Source of the DNA: CAZVFE01 sp964626405
Lineage (GTDB): Bacteria > Bacteroidota > Bacteroidia > Cytophagales > Spirosomataceae
Direction: 5' to 3'
Length of the DNA stretch: 16,979 nucleotides
Assembly (NCBI GenBank): GCA_964626405.1
Contig: CAZVFE010000034.1
Coordinates: forward strand, 1-16,979
Shown in pieces: positions 13,971 to 16,979 of this stretch (the stretch's first letter is position 1; every line of letters starts with the position of its first letter). The notes below the pieces were generated by a model. It worked only from the letters and a program-made list of their open reading frames with translations, did not search any database and had not been told where the DNA came from. The translations under genes and the position numbers were made by a program.

Positions 13971-15077
13971 ATGAAACAATTATTAATCTTTATAAAAAAA
14001 GAATTCTTTCATGTATTTCGTGATCGGAAAACCTTATTACTATTATTTGGAATGCCCTTGGCTCAAATATTATTATTTGGTTTTGCCCTCACAAATGAAA
14101 TAAAAAATTCAAAAATGGTGATTTTGGATCAATCCAAGGATGAATATTCTAAGAAATTGATAGAAAAAATTGCCTCCACGGATAATTTCATCATTTCAAA
14201 TTATTTGGATGATGCAAAACAAATTGAAGAAGAATTTAAGAAAGGGAAAGTCCGTATTGCCTTAGTAATTCCAGAAAAGTTTAAGGAAAGTTTATTTCAT
14301 GAATCCGAAGTAGGAATTCAGGTAATTACTGATGCCTCTGACCCCAATACAGCCAATACGCTAGTAAATTATATTCGAGCAGTTTGTATGAATTTTCAAA
14401 AGGACCTAAATAAGCCAATGGAAATTCCTTATTCTATCGAAACCCAAACTAGAATGATTTATAACCCCGAATTAAAAGGTATAACCAATTTCGTTCCCGG
14501 AGTAATTTCAATGGTATTATTATTGATTTCGGTATTAATGACTTCTATTTCAATTGTTCGTGAAAAAGAAGTTGGTACTATGGAAGTATTATTAGTTTCA
14601 CCATTCAACCCTTTTTTAGTAATAATTTCAAAATTAGTGCCCTATTTTTTATTATCCATTCTGAATTTAACCTTAATTCTAATCCTAAGTATTAATTTAA
14701 TGGGAATGCCAATGAATGGAAGTATGGTATTACTTTACCTAACAAGCTCATTATTTATAATTACTGCTTTGTCCTTGGGTTTATTAATTTCTACCTCTAC
14801 CAATTCTCAACAGGCTGCCATGTTATTTTCCTTAATGGGGATGCTAATTCCATCTTTAATATTTACGGGATTTATGTTCCCTGTTGAAAATATGCCTTTG
14901 CCCTTGCAAATCATTTCCAATATCGTTCCCTCTAAATGGTTTTATATCATTGTAAAATCAATCATGATAAAAGGCTTGGGAATAAAAGCTATTTTAAAAG
15001 AAATAGGAATTTTAGTATTGATGAACCTAGTAATTTTGACCATAAGTCTAAGAAAATTTAAAATACGTTTAGAATGA
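13971..15077 (+). CDS. ABC-2 type permease 1 (YbhS-like)
   Basis: A 368-residue inner-membrane permease. One N-terminal helix (about 21-42), a periplasmic domain (about 43-170), then five helices (about 173-196, 218-241, 253-275, 285-304, 344-362), the ABC-2 topology of YbhS/DrrB-type exporters. The cytoplasmic loop REKEVGTMEVLLVSPF (197-212) is the conserved EKExGTxE coupling motif that contacts the ATPases. The cytoplasmic N-terminus has the KKEFFHVFRDRK amphipathic elbow typical of the family. It starts 1 nt after ATPase 2 and overlaps the second permease by 4 nt (ATGA), so the two should be made in equal amounts and pair as a heterodimer. Exported compound unknown; drugs or cations are likely by analogy with E. 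coli YbhFSR. Confidence 0.92.
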   Translation: MKQLLIFIKKEFFHVFRDRKTLLLLFGMPLAQILLFGFALTNEIKNSKMVILDQSKDEYSKKLIEKIASTDNFIISNYLDDAKQIEEEFKKGKVRIALVIPEKFKESLFHESEVGIQVITDASDPNTANTLVNYIRAVCMNFQKDLNKPMEIPYSIETQTRMIYNPELKGITNFVPGVISMVLLLISVLMTSISIVREKEVGTMEVLLVSPFNPFLVIISKLVPYFLLSILNLTLILILSINLMGMPMNGSMVLLYLTSSLFIITALSLGLLISTSTNSQQAAMLFSLMGMLIPSLIFTGFMFPVENMPLPLQIISNIVPSKWFYIIVKSIMIKGLGIKAILKEIGILVLMNLVILTISLRKFKIRLE

Positions 15078-16195
15078 GGACCTTGATTTTCTTATTGAGA
15101 AAAGAGTTTAGACAAATCTTTCGAAATCCGACAATCCTACGGATGATTATAGCTGTGCCAATTATTCAGCTAATTATTCTTCCGTTGGCAGCAGATTATG
15201 AAATAAAAAATATCAATCTATCAATTATAGACCACGACCATTCGCCGTTTTCACAAGAATTAATTCAAAAAATTGAAAATTCAAACTATTTCAAAATAAA
15301 CGATTATAGTGGGTCTTTTGACGAAGCCTATACTTATTTTCAGGAAGATGCATCTGATTTGATATTGGAAATACCGAATAATTTTGAAAAGGATTTGGTG
15401 GTTAATAAAAAACAAGAATTATTTATTGCGGTAAATGCCATCAATGGAACAAAAGCCATGGTTGGGAATAATTATCTCAATCAGATAGTTGGCAGTTTTA
15501 ATCAGTCAATCAGGACAAAATTTATTCCAGATCCGAGAGGAAAAATGCCTCCAAGTATTCAGGTAAAGGAAAATCATTGGTATAATCCATTTTTGAATTA
15601 TTCAACCTTTATGGTGCCAGGCATTTTGGTTGTTCTGGTGACGATGGTTGGGGCCTATATGTGTGCCTTGAATATTGTAAAAGAAAAGGAGGTTGGAACT
15701 ATTGAACAAATAAATGTTACCCCAATAAAAAAGGTATATTTCATTCTTGGGAAGCTAATTCCATTTGGTGTAATTGGTGTATTAGTTTATAGTATTGGCT
15801 TATTCGGAGTGGCAAGAATTATTTATGGGATTATTCCGGTAGGATCAATAATCCTATTGTATACCTTTTTGGTTGTTTATTTAATTGCTATTTTAGGGAT
15901 AGGATTAATAATCTCTACTTATTCCAATACGCAGCAGCAAGCCATGTCTTTGGCCTTTTTTATGATGATGATATTCTTGTTAATGAGTGGCTTATTTACC
16001 TCCATAGATTCCATGCCTGAATGGGCCCTATGGATAGCCAGAGCAAATCCGGTTACTTATTTTATTGAAGTAAACAGAAATGTTATTTTAAAAGGAAGTG
16101 ATTTTATTTCCTTGAAAAATCATTTTTATACCCTAGCAGGAATGGCCGTATTTTTTAATACCTGGGCAATTTTAAATTATAAGAAAACGATTTAA
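15074..16195 (+). CDS. ABC-2 type permease 2 (YbhR-like)
   Basis: A 373-residue permease with the same layout as permease 1: N-terminal elbow RKEFRQIFRNPT (9-20), first helix about 21-40, periplasmic domain about 41-172, then five helices (about 179-202, 224-250, 257-281, 289-309, 350-367). The coupling motif is KEKEVGTIEQINVTPI (203-218). IKxHWYNPFLNYSTF-type sequence before helix 2 (ENHWYNPFLNYS, 166-177) is a family landmark of YhhJ/YbhR proteins, which read WYNPxxxS at this place. Last gene of the efflux operon. Its TAA stop overlaps the stop of the convergent DUF1080 gene (TTAA shared). Confidence 0.92.
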   Translation: MRTLIFLLRKEFRQIFRNPTILRMIIAVPIIQLIILPLAADYEIKNINLSIIDHDHSPFSQELIQKIENSNYFKINDYSGSFDEAYTYFQEDASDLILEIPNNFEKDLVVNKKQELFIAVNAINGTKAMVGNNYLNQIVGSFNQSIRTKFIPDPRGKMPPSIQVKENHWYNPFLNYSTFMVPGILVVLVTMVGAYMCALNIVKEKEVGTIEQINVTPIKKVYFILGKLIPFGVIGVLVYSIGLFGVARIIYGIIPVGSIILLYTFLVVYLIAILGIGLIISTYSNTQQQAMSLAFFMMMIFLLMSGLFTSIDSMPEWALWIARANPVTYFIEVNRNVILKGSDFISLKNHFYTLAGMAVFFNTWAILNYKKTI

Positions 16196-16962
16196 TTTTC
16201 TAAAATCATTATTTCAATATTTCTAAAATCAATTTCTTGTCCCTCAGATTGCAAACCGATATAACCAGAGGAAAGAGGAGTGCCATCGATTTTTAAATTC
16301 GTATCAAAACCATTTGCAACGCCTCCTCCTATTTGAGGTTTAGTATATCGAAGAACCTCTTTTCCATTCACATAATGAATAACTAGGCGGTCCCCATGGA
16401 CTTCTAATTCTCCTTGTATCCACTCTCCTTTCTTAAAGGTTGGGGAACTGGAATTTATGCAATGACGTGGATCTTTTTTGCCTTCGTAAAAGACATCTGT
16501 ACCAGGAGAGCACATATTCGCGGTAGGACGAACCTCGCCTTCTTTTGTTTGAACAAGCATTTGATATTCCACAGATATAGGCCAATCTTGTTCTTTCAAA
16601 ATAGTATAGGGATCCTGGGAATGAAACATAATCCCACTATTTAATTGGGTATAAGATGGGGCATCTCCTTCCAACCATTTTCCAACAAATCGGTATTCAA
16701 ACCGAAGTTTATAATTGGAGAAAGGGGTCTGGTAAAATAAATGACCATATTTATCTTTAAAAAAGTCATATTCATCATATCGTACTTGAATCATCCCATC
16801 CTCTACACGGAAGGTATGCGCATAATTATCGCCGGTTTCATAATGATGAATTTTTGGAATCCATCCAGAAAGATCCTTACCATTAAAAAGGGGTTGCCAT
16901 TTTTGCGTAAATGCAGAAAAGTTGAATAAACCGATTAAAATCAAGGTTAAAATAAATTTCAT
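16192..16962 (-). CDS. Secreted DUF1080 (3-keto-disaccharide hydrolase family) protein, third copy
   Basis: A 256-residue exported protein with a signal peptide at 1-19 (ending SAFTQ) and no lipobox. DUF1080 landmarks: PLFNGKDLSGW (24-34), SNYKLRFEYRF (82-92), LNSGIMFHSQDP (107-118), SVEYQMLVQ (130-138), HYVNGKEVLRY (196-206), and the C-terminal GYIGLQSEGQEIDFRNIEI (233-251). The central part (139-172) has two cysteines, C151 and C168, that may form a disulfide. It is clearly different from the two DUF1080 proteins at 5669-7034, so it is an older paralogue rather than a recent duplicate. The gene is complete, starting only 17 nt from the right edge, so its promoter and upstream operon partners lie outside the window. 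It is not in the efflux operon; it converges on it. Confidence 0.87.
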   Translation of the reverse strand: MKFILTLILIGLFNFSAFTQKWQPLFNGKDLSGWIPKIHHYETGDNYAHTFRVEDGMIQVRYDEYDFFKDKYGHLFYQTPFSNYKLRFEYRFVGKWLEGDAPSYTQLNSGIMFHSQDPYTILKEQDWPISVEYQMLVQTKEGEVRPTANMCSPGTDVFYEGKKDPRHCINSSSPTFKKGEWIQGELEVHGDRLVIHYVNGKEVLRYTKPQIGGGVANGFDTNLKIDGTPLSSGYIGLQSEGQEIDFRNIEIMILEN

Positions 16963-16979
16963 AGTTTCAATGTTAAGAG

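Noticed and set aside
1..16979. Mobile element, CRISPR, toxin-antitoxin or phage-defence system
   Set aside because: No transposase, integrase, repeat array, nuclease or toxin-antitoxin pair is visible; the HTH protein at 1197-1496 has no catalytic partner.

Overview
The window (about 17 kb, clearly AT-rich) looks like chromosomal DNA from a member of the Bacteroidota. A Cytophagales/Cyclobacteriaceae-type relative is a reasonable guess but is not proven by the sequence. The pointers are: DUF2490 and HYC_CC_PP-like secreted proteins, which are typical of this phylum; several DUF1080 (3-keto-disaccharide hydrolase family) proteins; short lipoprotein signals ending in SC; mostly absent Shine-Dalgarno sequences; and three promoter elements matching the Bacteroidota consensus TAnnTTTG. 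I see no rRNA, tRNA, CRISPR array, insertion sequence or phage gene.

Layout. (1) 15-1496, minus strand: a small helix-turn-helix protein, a DUF2490 protein and a divergent HYC_CC_PP-like cysteine-rich exported protein, probably one transcript. (2) 1629-3415, plus strand: a secreted type-B carboxylesterase followed after 2 nt by a zinc-ribbon/TM2 membrane protein. (3) 3412-7034, minus strand: a tightly packed operon read as DUF1080 protein, DUF1080 lipoprotein, Tat-exported Gfo/Idh/MocA oxidoreductase, nucleoside hydrolase. (4) 7372-9444, plus strand and divergent from the operon: a PQQ-dependent dehydrogenase lipoprotein with an inserted cytochrome c domain. (5) 9516-16195, plus strand: TetR regulator, TolC-like outer-membrane protein, HlyD-like lipoprotein, two ABC ATPases and two ABC-2 permeases. 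(6) 16192-16962, minus strand: a third DUF1080 protein.

How they fit together. Regions 3, 4 and 6 look like an extracytoplasmic sugar-oxidation set. DUF1080 proteins are hydrolases/lyases of 3-keto-glycosides, Gfo/Idh enzymes can make or reduce 3-keto sugars, and the PQQ/heme enzyme could oxidise a sugar and pass electrons to the respiratory chain. The actual substrate cannot be read from the sequence. Region 5 matches the gene order of the E. coli cecR-ybhG-ybhF-ybhS-ybhR drug-efflux operon, with a TolC partner added and YbhF divided into two adjacent genes. The split is unusual: the two ATPase genes are in the same frame and separated only by one TAG codon, directly followed by ATG. Together they form one canonical and one degenerate ATP site. 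A 16-bp imperfect palindrome occurs at the tetR promoter and again at the tetR/tolC junction and is a strong candidate operator.

Both convergent gene pairs (around 3412 and 16192) end with overlapping stop codons, leaving no space for a conventional intergenic terminator.
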